64,000 nucleotides of DNA from CAKKQX01 sp963734595 (GCA_963734595.1 CAVTHV010000037.1:248001-312000); one strand, 5' to 3'. Positions 1 through 9,346 are shown, counted from the stretch's first letter. A program made the numbers and translations. The notes: generated from the letters alone by a model not told the origin.

Positions 1-67
1 TGTTTTATACTCGAGTCACTGTGCTCCGTGACCAAGCTTCGGGGTTCATCGGCGGTGCAACAGATGT

Positions 68-1073
68 TCATTCGCCGAGCAACTCGAGCGCATTCAAACC
101 CAGGATCCGCTCGCGCTGCTGGTCGGTAAGCCCGGGCAGCGCATTGATCATCGCCACCGGGTCGTCCTCGGCCATGTCGAATGGCGCGTCGGTGCCTATC
201 GTCACGCGGTCGGCGCCCGCTTTTCCCACCAGGAAACGCAGCGCATCGGCGTCGTGGGTGAGCGCGTCGAAATAGAACCGCCGCAGCAGTGCGAGCGGGG
301 AACTGGCCGAGTTCGCTTTCGGCTCCTTGCGCACCTTGTAGCCGTGTTCGAGACGCCCGATCTGGTACGGCAGGTAACCGCCGCCATGCGCAAGAATGAT
401 CTTCAGATCAGGCAGCTCGTCCATGGCGCCGCTGAACATGAGGTGCGCGGCCATCAGCGCGGTGTCGAGAGGAATGCCGGCGAGGTTGCCGAGGTAATAG
501 CAGGCCAGATCAGGAGGCAGGGCGCCGGCGACGTAGGGATGCGTGAAAATGAACACGCCCAGCTCCTGCGCGCGCTTCAGCACCGGGCGGAACCGCGGCT
601 CCGCGAGCAGTTGTCCCCGCACCCTGCAGCCGAGTTCGACCGAGCGGAAACCGTGCTCCTTCACCACGCGCTCGAGCTCGGTGACGGCGGCATCGGGGTC
701 CTGCATGGGCAGCGTCGCCATGCCGCGCAGCCGGTCGGGCCGTGCCGCCACCATGCGCGCAATCCCGTCGTTCATCAGGCGGGCCGCGGCCAAGCCCCGC
801 ATCGGCATCCAGCCAGTAGAAGAACACCACCGGCGTCACCGAGATCACCGAGATGTCGATGCCTTTGCGATCCATGCCCTCGACCTTCGCGTCGGCATCG
901 TGGAACTCGGCGTAGACCGGCGTCGAGTGCTTGTCGTCGCGGATGAAGGTCTCTTTCTCCCCCGCTCCTTCGACGCGCATCTGGTAGTCGCGCGGGTGCT
1001 TGCGGATCGCCTCCATGATTTCTTTCGGCAGGACGTGGCTGTGCACGTCCACGCGTTTTACCTTGCTTGTCAT
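68..1073 (-). CDS. Amidohydrolase_2 (ACMSD-like) family metal hydrolase/decarboxylase, frameshifted
   Basis: TIM-barrel metal-dependent hydrolase of the amidohydrolase-2 family, which includes aminocarboxymuconate-semialdehyde decarboxylase and several aromatic acid decarboxylases. The N-terminus has the metal motif VDVHSH. Further in are FTHPY, LAHGGG and GTDAPFDM, which supply the other His and Asp ligands. The frame breaks near position 798: one extra G in a GC run moves the sequence from the N-terminal frame (starting ATG 1073) to the frame ending at 68. Removing it gives a continuous protein of about 334 residues. It is the last gene of the minus-strand catabolic set. The substrate cannot be told from sequence. 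The family call is firm; hydrolase versus decarboxylase is open. Confidence 0.8.
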
Positions 1074-1117
1074 CGTCTTTGCGTTCGTCTCTCGTGGTCC
1101 GTGGCTGGTTGAAATCG

Positions 1118-1206
1118 TGCGTGAGCGGTAAGCCGTGACAGGCGCCGTTGAACCCGACCCGCTGTTTCCGCTAACCGCTTACTGCTTACCGCTTACCGCT
1201 TACCGC
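1118..1206. repeat. Intergenic heptad-repeat palindrome (CCGCTTA units)
   Basis: Five consecutive 7-nt units of the CCGCTTA type lie at 1168-1202. A short inverted counterpart (GCGGTAAGCC) lies near 1124. It fills the gap between the amidohydrolase and cupin genes and belongs to the 7-nt-period repeats seen throughout the window. Confidence 0.7.
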
Positions 1207-1212
1207 GCTGAC

Positions 1213-1677
1213 CTAGTAATGCGACTTGAAGCTGATCGCTTCGCGATAAGCGAGATCTTCCAGATCGATGTAGGACCGCTTGGTTTTCTTGTCCACCGTA
1301 AACTGGATTTTCCGGTTGGTTTCATTGGTGGCGCGGATGTCGAGCAGCTCGAGCGACTCCTTGACTTCCCATTCGTGGGCGCCCGCGATTCCGGCCGGCG
1401 CGTAGATGACCGAACCGGGGCCGACTTCGAATTCCTTGCCCTCGAAGTTCCGCACCGTGGCATGCCCCGAAACCACGTAATAACATGCTTCGATCGGGTG
1501 CCAGTGGAGCTGCTCGTAGGTGCCGGGCTTGTAAGTCGCGCGGCCGATGCGGACGCGGTCGGTCTCCGTCGCTTCCGGCCATCCGATCAGCCGCTGGTAG
1601 GTCTGGCCGTCGGTCACGCCGCGCCGCCCCGGAATATCCGCCTGATTGATGACCGTCAGCGTCGATTTCACGTCCAT
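1213..1677 (-). CDS. Small cupin-domain protein
   Basis: Single-domain cupin of 154 residues. The conserved barrel carries a metal-site pattern: HWH and a following Glu (HPIEACYYVVSGH), then a His about 40 residues later (GAHEWEV). Proteins like this act as small dioxygenases, isomerases or ligand sensors. It lies between the amidohydrolase and an acyl-CoA dehydrogenase, on the same strand as the rest of the catabolic set, with about 100 bp to the upstream gene. That gap holds part of a dispersed repeat. No specific reaction can be assigned. Confidence 0.75.
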   Translation of the reverse strand: MDVKSTLTVINQADIPGRRGVTDGQTYQRLIGWPEATETDRVRIGRATYKPGTYEQLHWHPIEACYYVVSGHATVRNFEGKEFEVGPGSVIYAPAGIAGAHEWEVKESLELLDIRATNETNRKIQFTVDKKTKRSYIDLEDLAYREAISFKSHY

Positions 1678-1699
1678 GGTCTGCTCTCCTCCTGCCTAA

Positions 1700-1751
1700 G
1701 GGTCCCTGCAAAACGAAACGCGTGATGCGCCGGCACGATTCTGGCGCAGGG
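1700..1751. repeat. Partial copy of the 267-bp foldback element
   Basis: This stretch shares GAAACGCGTGATGCGC followed by GGCACGATT, TGGC and CAGGG with the left end of the foldback element at 57663-57929. There are three point differences over about 34 bp and weaker similarity upstream (TCCCT). Only one arm is present. It lies between the cupin and acyl-CoA dehydrogenase genes. Confidence 0.7.
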
Positions 1752-1776
1752 AGGCCCCCCGACACCAGTCCGCGGC

Positions 1777-2964
1777 TTATTTGATCCGCTTGAGCACCTT
1801 GACCCGCTGCACGGTGTCGCCGGCAAGGTGCGTCCAGACCATCGCGTCGCGCACCAGCTTGTCGACGCGCGCATTCATCATGCAACCCTCGGCGCCGTGA
1901 ATTTCCATGTTGAGTCGCGTCACGCGCAGGATGATGTCGGTCGAGTAATTCATCACGAGGCCGGCGTTGCCGGAATGCGTGCCCTGGTCATGCATCCAGG
2001 CAACCCGCATCACGAACGAGCGCAGCGCCTCGGTGAGCATGTGCATTTCGTGGATCTTGAGCTGAATCAGCTGATGGTCTTTCAGGTACTTGCCGCCCTT
2101 CTTGTGCGTCTTCGCGAAATTCATCGACATCTCGATCGCATCGTCGCACACGCCGATCGCGTTCGCCGCGAGCTCGAGGTCGCCGAAGAGATCGCCGCCG
2201 GTGGTGTCGCCCTTGCCCGCCTTGACCGACCCGGTGCCCACGTCGCCCACGATGTTGGCATGCGGCACGCGCGCGTTCTCGAATATCAGCTCGGCGTTCT
2301 GGTAGAAGCGCCAGCCGCGCTTGTTGAACACCTTGCCGATGCGGAAGCCGGGCGTGCCTTTCGGCACCATGAACAGCGTGCCGCCCTGCTTGATGTTGAC
2401 GTCCGGATTGGTGCGCGCATCCACGAAAAAGAGCGAGCCCACGCTGCCGTTCGCGATGAAGCACTTCTCGCCGTTGAGCACCCACTCGTCGCCGTCGCGC
2501 ACCGCCCGCAGCCGGTAGCCGGCTTTGGGGTCGTTCTCGGGCGGCATGCGGTTGTCCGACCCGGCATTGGGCTCGGTGATGCCCCGGCCCATCACATAAC
2601 GGTGGTCCGCAAGAAACGGTTTCAGGAAGCGCTCCTTCTGGTCCTGGCTGCACGCGTTCGCGATGAGATGGCTCCACTTCCAGTTCTGGCTGAACGCCTT
2701 GGAAATGGCACTGTCGGCTTTGGCGAGTTCCGCCATCACCACCGCTTGCGTCACGAAGTCCGCGCCGGGCCCGCCCCATTCCTTGGGCACCGCCAGCGTG
2801 CGGAAGCCGAGTTTCGAGCCCTTCTCCATGATGTCCCAGTCCCAGGGCTCGAACCCGCCTTCGATCTGGTCGCGCTTGAGCGAGATCGGGCGGATCTCGT
2901 CCTCCGCGAATTTGCGCGCCTCCATCTGCCAGCCGCGCTGTTCCTCATTCAGTGAAAAATCCAT
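1777..2964 (-). CDS. Acyl-CoA dehydrogenase family protein (first of a pair)
   Basis: FAD-dependent acyl-CoA dehydrogenase fold, 395 residues. The N-terminal helical domain starts MDFSLNEEQ. The middle beta domain has ITEPNAGSD and GEKCFIANG, and the C-terminal helical domain follows. Start ATG 2964 has a GGGAG Shine-Dalgarno sequence about 6 nt upstream; a start 12 nt further up is possible but less well placed. The C-terminal segment where short- and medium-chain enzymes carry the catalytic Glu (YEGTSQIQR) reads HLAGDTVQR here, so that Glu is absent. It may use another base or do another reaction. It stands next to a second acyl-CoA dehydrogenase, which suggests a hetero-oligomer. Confidence 0.85.
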   Translation of the reverse strand: MDFSLNEEQRGWQMEARKFAEDEIRPISLKRDQIEGGFEPWDWDIMEKGSKLGFRTLAVPKEWGGPGADFVTQAVVMAELAKADSAISKAFSQNWKWSHLIANACSQDQKERFLKPFLADHRYVMGRGITEPNAGSDNRMPPENDPKAGYRLRAVRDGDEWVLNGEKCFIANGSVGSLFFVDARTNPDVNIKQGGTLFMVPKGTPGFRIGKVFNKRGWRFYQNAELIFENARVPHANIVGDVGTGSVKAGKGDTTGGDLFGDLELAANAIGVCDDAIEMSMNFAKTHKKGGKYLKDHQLIQLKIHEMHMLTEALRSFVMRVAWMHDQGTHSGNAGLVMNYSTDIILRVTRLNMEIHGAEGCMMNARVDKLVRDAMVWTHLAGDTVQRVKVLKRIK

Positions 2965-2983
2965 TTCAACTCCCAAAAAATCC

Positions 2984-3066
2984 GTGAATGGTAAAAGGTG
3001 AATGGCAAATCGAATAAAGGCTGTTGCTTCTACGATGCGCGATTTGCAACTTTTCCCCCTTCATCC
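2984..3066. repeat. Heptad-repeat palindrome (GTGAATG units)
   Basis: Left part 2984-3011 reads GTGAATG, GTAAAAG, GTGAATG, GCAAATC. The right part starting near 3042 begins GATTTGC, AACTTTT and continues in 7-nt steps (CATCCTC, ATTCCTC). GCAAATC and GATTTGC are inverted. The element fills the gap between the two acyl-CoA dehydrogenase genes. No T-run follows, so it is not a simple terminator. Confidence 0.65.
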
Positions 3067-3090
3067 TCATTCCTCTGCGCTCATCCCTAT

Positions 3091-4329
3091 CTATGCCGCC
3101 AGCGGCCGCTGATAGCCGGCCACCGCCTCGGTGATGCCGAGTTTCGTCGCTTCGTCGCTGTCTGCGGAGTGCAGGAAGACTTTCGCGTCGTGCACGTATT
3201 TCTGCAGCGGCATATCGCGCATCACGGCCATGGCGCCGAAGCACTCGGCAGACTGCAGCGCAACTTCCTGGACCGCTTCCGCCGTATAGACCCGCGCAAT
3301 AATGTGGAACGGCAGATCGGACACGCTGCGATCGGCGACGGCCTCCGGATGGTCGGCGGCCCAGGCGGCCTTCCAGATCATGTTGCGCGCCAATTCCAGC
3401 CTGATCGTGCAGTCGGCCAGCTTCAGGCCGATGGCATGGTGCTCGATGATGTTCCGGCCGCCCTGGCGCCGCAATTTTGCGTAATCCACCGCGGCCTCGT
3501 ACGCGGCCCTGCCGACGCCGAGGTTGACCGCAGCCATCAGCGGCACGCTGCGCGCCGCTTCCGCGCCTCCGGCGAACGGACTTTGCCCTTCCTTGCCGAG
3601 CAGGTGATCCGCCGGGACCTTGCAGTCCTTGAACACCACGCCGGCGCCCGTCCCGTGGTGCCAGCGGATGCTTTCTCCGACAGCCTTCGCGGGTTCGCGC
3701 ACCGTCAGGCCCGGCGTATCCCGCGGCACGAGCAACGTGCTGAGACCGTTCATGCCGGTTTTTTTCGGGTCGGTGCGCGCCTGGACCGCGAACAGCTTCG
3801 CAACCGGCGCATTCGCGACGAAGGCGACCGTGCCGTTGATGATCCATTCGTTGCCCTGCTTCACCGCGACCAGTCCGGGCCCGTCCTCGTCCGCCAGCGG
3901 CTGGTGATAGCACCAGCCGACCCCGGTGCCCGGATCGCGGCCCGCGAACGCGAGATGATACTTGTCGTCCTCGGCGAACTTCTCGAGAAAACGGGTGCGT
4001 TGCGCGGGCGTCATCAGCCTGCCAAGAACCTGGGCCAGCCCCGCGGTATGCGCAAGCACGGCCGCAATGTCCACGTCGCCGGCGGCAAGTTCTTCCAGCA
4101 CGATGCACGCGGTCAGGGTATCGGCGCCCGCGCCGCCGGCTTCCTCGGAGAGCGCAAGCGTGCGCAAACCCATCTGCGAGGCCTGGTCGAGCAGGTCCGT
4201 CAGCAGCGGCTTCTCGAACGGCTCCAGACGGGCGGATTGCAGCGCAACGGGTTTGACTTCCCTTTCGACAAAGTCGCGCAGCGTTTCGCGAAACTCCAGT
4301 TGCTCCGCGGTAAGGTGAAGGTTGTACAT
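3091..4329 (-). CDS. Acyl-CoA dehydrogenase family protein (second of a pair)
   Basis: 412-residue acyl-CoA dehydrogenase homologue. It starts MYNLHLTAEQ, has a beta-domain with GNEWIINGTVAFVAN, and a C-terminal four-helix region. The usual YEG motif near the C-terminus is replaced by FLHSADSDEA, so the standard catalytic Glu again looks missing. It is more divergent than its neighbour: the FAD-binding TEPxAGSD motif appears as RDPGTGVGW. It is probably a partner of the other enzyme. A 215-bp gap upstream, before the LDH2-family gene, contains two GAATGCG units but no gene that I can see. Confidence 0.8.
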   Translation of the reverse strand: MYNLHLTAEQLEFRETLRDFVEREVKPVALQSARLEPFEKPLLTDLLDQASQMGLRTLALSEEAGGAGADTLTACIVLEELAAGDVDIAAVLAHTAGLAQVLGRLMTPAQRTRFLEKFAEDDKYHLAFAGRDPGTGVGWCYHQPLADEDGPGLVAVKQGNEWIINGTVAFVANAPVAKLFAVQARTDPKKTGMNGLSTLLVPRDTPGLTVREPAKAVGESIRWHHGTGAGVVFKDCKVPADHLLGKEGQSPFAGGAEAARSVPLMAAVNLGVGRAAYEAAVDYAKLRRQGGRNIIEHHAIGLKLADCTIRLELARNMIWKAAWAADHPEAVADRSVSDLPFHIIARVYTAEAVQEVALQSAECFGAMAVMRDMPLQKYVHDAKVFLHSADSDEATKLGITEAVAGYQRPLAA

Positions 4330-4545
4330 ATCTGTCAGCGTCCTCGGGTGATGGTCAGCGGATGAATGCGGAATGCGGGGTCAAATCCAACTCGGACAAT
4401 ATAGCGAGATCAACGCCGCATGGGAAGAACACGGTCTCAGCATATGAAACCGGCGCGCGTTATTCGACGCTGGCCCGGCATGGAATTCCGTCATGCGGAC
4501 TTTTCCAGACCGCCGGGAAAAATTCGCGCCGCGCCGAAGCTTCCG

Positions 4546-5544
4546 TTATGCGGCCAGTGTCCGGAGTTCCTCGTGCAGCGTTTCGGAAATTTCCAGGCCT
4601 TCCGCCCGCGCCCTGGCGACGGACTGATGACGGCGCGCGCCGGGCAGGCGCACGCCGGCATCGGCGAGCATCGCCGAGATCATGGTTTCGAGGCGCGAGA
4701 AATACGAATCCGTGCCCGCCAGCGCTCCCGGATCGATGGCAAGGAGGGCATGACCGATGCGCGGCGCGCGACCGGGCTCGAAGTAGGAATCGTTCTCGAA
4801 GCTGAACGCGGCACCGGTCAGCGCCACGCACAGCACTTCCACCATCAGCGCGAGCGCAGTGCCTTTGACGCCGCCGATCGCGGTGAGGCTGCCGGTGAGC
4901 GCCGCCTTGGCGTCGGTGGTCGGATTGCCGTCGCGATCCACCGCCCAACCCAGCGGTATGGGTTTGCCCTCCTTCGCCGCGAGCATGATCTTGCCGCGCG
5001 TGACTTCGGTGAGCGAGAGATCGACCACGATGGGCGCGGCGTCCCTTCTCGGAAAAATCGCGGCGATGGGATTGGTGCCGAAGAACGGCTTCCTGCCGCC
5101 CCAGGCGTTGATCGCCGACGGCGAATTGGTGAACGCCAGTCCCACCAGACCCGCTTCCGCGACCGGCGCAAGGTGATAGGCCGCGGCGCCAAGGTGATGA
5201 CTGTTGGTGACGCCGCTGAATGCGACGCCATAACGCCTGGCACGCTTGATCGCTTCTTTTGCCGCCATCGCGACAGCTTCATACGCAAGGCCGCCACGGG
5301 CGTCGACAAGGCAGGCGCCGCCCTTTCTCCTGATGATCTTCGCCTTCGCCTTGCCGTCGGCGCGGCCTTCGCGCAGATGCTGCGCGTAGAGCGCAACGCG
5401 CGACACGCCGTGCGTCGCGAGCCCCTCCATCTCGGCGGCGACCAGCGCCTGCGCGGTCGCCCTTGCCATGGACCTGGACGCGCCGGCTTTTTTGAGCCCG
5501 CGGGCGGCAAGATCGGTCAGCGCATCCAGTGATAACTTCGGCAT
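4546..5544 (-). CDS. LDH2/MDH2 family NAD(P)-dependent 2-hydroxyacid dehydrogenase (ComC-like)
   Basis: 332-residue member of the type-2 malate/L-lactate dehydrogenase family, unrelated to classical LDH. The family oxidises L-malate, L-lactate, ureidoglycolate, 2,3-diketogulonate or (R)-sulfolactate (ComC). Visible family landmarks are THGVSRV, the NSHHLGAAAYH substrate-site segment, AFTNSPSAINAWGG and GTNPIAA. Start ATG 5544 was chosen because the upstream TctC gene ends at 5565, leaving 20 bp. The SuyAB-like pair and an exporter in the same gene set make sulfolactate one possible substrate, but malate-type acids fit equally with the fumarase nearby. Confidence 0.8.
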   Translation of the reverse strand: MPKLSLDALTDLAARGLKKAGASRSMARATAQALVAAEMEGLATHGVSRVALYAQHLREGRADGKAKAKIIRRKGGACLVDARGGLAYEAVAMAAKEAIKRARRYGVAFSGVTNSHHLGAAAYHLAPVAEAGLVGLAFTNSPSAINAWGGRKPFFGTNPIAAIFPRRDAAPIVVDLSLTEVTRGKIMLAAKEGKPIPLGWAVDRDGNPTTDAKAALTGSLTAIGGVKGTALALMVEVLCVALTGAAFSFENDSYFEPGRAPRIGHALLAIDPGALAGTDSYFSRLETMISAMLADAGVRLPGARRHQSVARARAEGLEISETLHEELRTLAA

Positions 5545-5564
5545 GGCGGCAACGATTCCGGTGG

Positions 5565-6559
5565 TTAATCGACTTTTGTGCCCGAACGCTTCGCGACATC
5601 CGCCCACTTCGCCGCTTCAGCCTTGTAGAACGCCGAAAATTCCGCCGGCGTGTTGCCGCCGGGTTCGGCACCCTGGTCGCGGATGCGCTTCGAGACCTCG
5701 GGTGATTTCACGGCGATCACCCATTCGCGATACAGCTTGTCCTGCGCGGCCTGCGGGGTCTTGACCGGCACGAACAGGCCGTTCCATTGCAGCGCGAGTA
5801 TGCCCGGCACGCCGGCCTCTTCTATCGTCGGCACATTCGGCACCACCGCCGAGCGGGTTTTCGCGGCAACACCGAGCCCGCGCAGCCTGCCGGCATTGAT
5901 GTGCGGCGCCGCGACCGGCATCACGATGAATGCCACCTGCGATTCGCCGGTCAGCAGCGCCACCGTCGCCGGCGCGGCGCCCTTGTACGGCAGATGCGTG
6001 ATGCGCGTGCCGGTTTTCACGCGCAGCATTTCCATGGCCATGTGCGACATCGTGCCGGTGCCGGCCGACGAATAATCGAGCGCGTTCGGTTTGGACTTGG
6101 CGAGCGCGATCAGCTCCTTGACGTTCTTCACCGGCAGCGCCGGATGCGCGACCAGCGTGAATGGATACGAGGAGGCCATCGAAATCGCCGTCAGGTCGCG
6201 CACCGGGTCGTAACTGAGCTTTTTGTAGATCGCTGGGCTGATCGACAGCGACGAGTTGGCAAACAGCACCGTGTAGCCGTCGCCGGGCGCCTTGGCGACG
6301 ATGTCGGCCGCGATGTTGCCGCTGGCGCCGGCGCGGTTGTCGACGACGACCTGCTGGCCGAGCAGCGCGGAGAATTTCTGGGCAATGATGCGCGCGACGA
6401 GGTCGCTGCCGCCGCCGGCCGGAAATGGCAGCACCATGCGAATCGACCGCGTGGGATATTGCTGGGCCAGCGCAGGAGCGGCTGACGCCAGCACGCCGCC
6501 CAGGGTTACGACGAGCACCGAAGGTGCAACGAACCGCACGTGCGAACAGAACTGGCCAT
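5565..6559 (-). CDS. TctC/Bug family periplasmic solute-binding protein (signal region out of frame)
   Basis: Tripartite tricarboxylate receptor protein of the Bug family, common in betaproteobacteria. It binds carboxylates or similar small solutes in the periplasm. The mature part begins QQYPTRSIRMVLPFPAGGGSD and runs to the usual length. A signal peptide ending ASAAPALAQ is encoded. ATG 6559 has a strong GGGGAGGGG Shine-Dalgarno sequence like the second TctC gene but is out of frame with the mature protein. Either a small indel lies in the signal-peptide region, or translation starts at GTG 6539 in the mature frame. No TctA or TctB membrane genes are nearby, so it may work with a distant transporter. 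Confidence 0.85.
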
Positions 6560-6666
6560 GATTCCCCTCCCCTTTGTTCAAAACAAGACTTGCATCGGAC
6601 AGCGAGTCTCCGCCACCGTCCCGGAAAAATCAATCATCAACTGCTGATACAGCTGCCGCGCCGGGT

Positions 6667-8383
6667 TCAGGTCGCGTTGAGCAGCGATTCGCCGGGCTTG
6701 ACGCGGGTGAATTTTACCGGGCGCGTGGTGCTGTCGAAGCGCCCGTCTTTCCAGGTCACGCAGGTGTAGCGGGAGTTTTCGAGATCGCGCACCTCCGGAA
6801 AGTCGGAGCGGTAATGCGCGCCGCGCGAATCCTCGCGCGCCATCGCCGCGAAACGGATCGACTTGGAAACGAGGATGAGGTTTTTCAGGTTCATCCAGTC
6901 GTGCCAGGTCAGGTTGAAGGCGAGGTTGGCTTCCGTCGACGCCGGTTGCATCGAGCTGCGCCTCGAGTTCGTCGAGCGCGCCTTCCGCGCGCTTCAGTCC
7001 CGCCGCGTCGCGCACGATGCCGACGTCGTCCCACATCAGGTCATAGAGTTTCTCGCGGATCGCGTTGAGATCGCCCGCGGGTTTGCCGAGCGGCGCGCGC
7101 CAGCGCGCCAGCGCCTCGTCGACGGCGGCCGCATCCGGCTCGCTGAAGCCGCCGTTGCCCGCGATCCAGCGCGGCATCGAATCGCCGGCGATGCCGCCGA
7201 ACACCGTCGAATTCGCGACGCCGTTGCCGCCGAGGCGGTTGGCGCCATGCACGCCGCCCGAATCCTCGCCCGCCGCGAACAGGCCGCGCAGATCGGTGGT
7301 GCAATCGGTTCGGAACACGACACCGCCCATCATGTAGTGCGCGGTCGGCACGACGTCGACCAGCCCCGACACCAGATCGAAGCCGCAGTCGGCGCAGCGT
7401 TCGACCATGCCCTTGAACATCTTGCGCACCATCACCGGATCGAGGTGGCGCATGGTGATATACAGCCCGCCGCGCGGGCCGACCTTGCCCTGGCGCATTT
7501 GGTCGTACATGCCGCGGCTGACGATGTCGCGCGTGGCGCGCTCGCCGCGCTCGTCGTAGAGGTGCATGAAGCGCTCGCCGTCGCCGTTGAGCAGCTGGCC
7601 GCCGGCGCCGCGCAGGCCCTCTTCGATGATGGTTCCGGTGATGCGGGTATGCGGCCCGGCGATCAGGCCGGTCGGATGGAACTGCACCATTTCCATGTCG
7701 CGCAGCGTGAGCCCGGCGCGCAGCGCCATCGCCATGCCGTCGCAGGTCTTGTCGCCGGACGGCGTGTGATACTTGTACATGGTCGGACCGCCGCCGGTGG
7801 CGAGCAGCACCGCCTGCGCCTGCACCAGCACGAACTCGCCGCTGCGCATGTCGATCATCAGCACGCCGGCGAGCGCATCGCCGTTTTTGTTCTTGATGAA
7901 TTCGACCGCCCGGTGCTCTTCGAGGCGGCCGATGCCGCGCGACCACACCTGCTCGGCGAGGCGGTTGATGATCTCGATGCCGGTCAGGTCGCCTTTGTGC
8001 ACGGTGCGGTCGAAGGTCTGGCCCGCGAACGCTTTCTGGTGGACGGTGCCGTCGGGATTGCGGTCGAAGAAACAGCCCAGCTCGTTCTCCAGTTCGTGGA
8101 TGCGCTCGACGGCGGTCTCGACCAGCGTCCACGCCAGGTCCTGGTCGGGCAGCCACTTGCCGCCCTCGATGGTGTCCATGAAATGGCGCTCGACGGAGTC
8201 CCCCGCGGCCAGCGCGACGTTGTAGCCGCCCTGCACCATGCGCGTGCAGCCGCATTTGCCGAGCAGGCCCTTCACCGCGACCGTGATCGAGAGCTTGGGG
8301 TTGGCCTGATGCGCATGCAGCGCGGCGAACAGCCCGGCGCCGCCGGAGCCGAGGATCAGAATGTCAGTTTTGAGTTTTTTCAT
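6667..8383 (-). CDS. sdhA: Fumarate reductase/succinate dehydrogenase flavoprotein subunit, non-covalent FAD type, frameshifted
   Basis: FAD-binding catalytic subunit of the SdhA/FrdA family. Dinucleotide motif LGSGGAGLFAA is near the N-terminus; the active site shows MVQFHPTGL and HGANRLGGNGV. Where classical enzymes have SHTVxAQGG, with His covalently bound to FAD, this protein reads GCTRMVQGG, so the His position is Cys and FAD should be non-covalent. A single extra G near 6944 breaks the frame; the C-terminal domain (AFNLTWHDWMNLKNL, stop at 6667) continues in the next frame, giving about 572 residues. Start ATG 8383 fits MKKLKTDIL. Its partner subunits are encoded at 12170-13673, separated by exporter, TctC and fumarase genes. 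Confidence 0.85.
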
Positions 8384-8395
8384 AAGATCTTTATA

Positions 8396-8572
8396 GCCGC
8401 CAAGGCCGCCAAGAACGCCAAGGAAAATCAAGATAATGATTTATCAGGGCGCTATTCACAAGGCGAGCCGGAATCCGATGATTGCCAATCTACCTTTGGA
8501 CTTGCCGCTCATTGTTAGAAGGTCGCGGTGATCAGTTTGATTTCCTTGGCGTTCTTGGCGGCCTTGGCGGCT
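8396..8572. repeat. Inverted pair of CGCCAAG-type 9-nt repeats between sdhA and the lyase beta subunit
   Basis: Copy 8396-8432 contains CCGCCAAGGC, CGCCAAGAA and CGCCAAGGA. The copy at 8537-8572 is its reverse complement with minor changes. Together they could form a hairpin with a loop of about 105 nt. The right copy begins TAGCCGCCAAGG on the minus strand and its TAG is the stop codon of the upstream lyase beta-subunit gene. Confidence 0.8.
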
Positions 8573-9185
8573 AATTGCTCTTGACTCCAAGCGAAGCGAG
8601 CGCAGCAGCACGCTTGCCGCGTGCCGCCGTGTTCACCTGGGTGTAAAGGTTGCCGCCCTGGCTGTCCATCGCCACCAGCAGCGGCCCGAAGCCCTTCACG
8701 CGGAATTTCCACAGCGACTCGGGGTTAAGATCGTCGAGATCGACATCCTCGATCTGCTCGATCCACGTGGTTTCCAGCGCGGCCGCCCCGCCGATGATCG
8801 CAAGATAGACGCCGCCCAGCTCCTTGAACGCCGCGGCCGACGCGGCGAACAGCCCGCCCTTGCCGATGACGATGCGCACGCCGTATTCCTTCATCAGCGG
8901 CTGCGTGAAGCGCTCCATGCGCGCGCTGGTGGTGGTGCCGATGCACACCGGCGCATAGCCCGACGGATGCGCCTTGGTCTCGCCGACCCACTTCACGTTG
9001 GGCGCGGTATGAATGACGGCGTGGCCGCGCATGTCGAAGCGCGTCTTGCGGCCACGGTCGAACATGTGAATCTGCGTTGCATCGCGGATGCCGAACAGCG
9101 TGCCGTTCAGCGTGACGGTGTCGTTTACCCTGAGTTGCCGGATCTGCGCTTCCGTCACCGGCATGGTGAAGTCGTAATGAGCCAT
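8571..9185 (-). CDS. Class I fumarase / L-tartrate dehydratase beta subunit
   Basis: C-terminal (swivelling) subunit of two-subunit iron-sulfur hydro-lyases. In E. coli L-tartrate dehydratase these are TtdA and TtdB; many bacteria have the same split for fumarase. The length of 204 residues fits TtdB. Conserved segments seen are GTLFGIRDATQIHMFD, HTAPNV, GTTTSARMERF and GKGGLFAASAAAFKELGG. Start ATG 9185 (MAHYDFTMP) was chosen; codons further upstream translate the flanking repeat. The alpha subunit lies immediately upstream. The reaction is hydration or dehydration of a C4 dicarboxylate; fumarate/malate, tartrate or a relative cannot be separated by reading. Confidence 0.85.
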   Translation of the reverse strand: MAHYDFTMPVTEAQIRQLRVNDTVTLNGTLFGIRDATQIHMFDRGRKTRFDMRGHAVIHTAPNVKWVGETKAHPSGYAPVCIGTTTSARMERFTQPLMKEYGVRIVIGKGGLFAASAAAFKELGGVYLAIIGGAAALETTWIEQIEDVDLDDLNPESLWKFRVKGFGPLLVAMDSQGGNLYTQVNTAARGKRAAALASLGVKSN

Positions 9186-9200
9186 ATTCAAAACCCTATT

Positions 9201-9346
9201 AACCGCCAAGGCCGCCAAGAGCGCCAAGGAGAAAATTCAAAATCAAACATCGATCAGAAAATATAAAAGCCCTGCGAATTCTTGCCTGCCGTTCTTTTTA
9301 TTGATGCTCTTGATCTTCTTGGCGTTCTTGGCGGCCTTGGCGGCTC
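9201..9346. repeat. Second inverted pair of CGCCAAG-type 9-nt repeats
   Basis: Copies at 9201-9246 (ACCGCCAAGGCCGCCAAG followed by AGCGCCAAGGAG) and 9309-9346 (reverse complement) flank about 60 bp between the lyase beta- and alpha-subunit genes. The right copy is read through as a Pro/Arg-rich tail of the alpha subunit. Confidence 0.8.
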
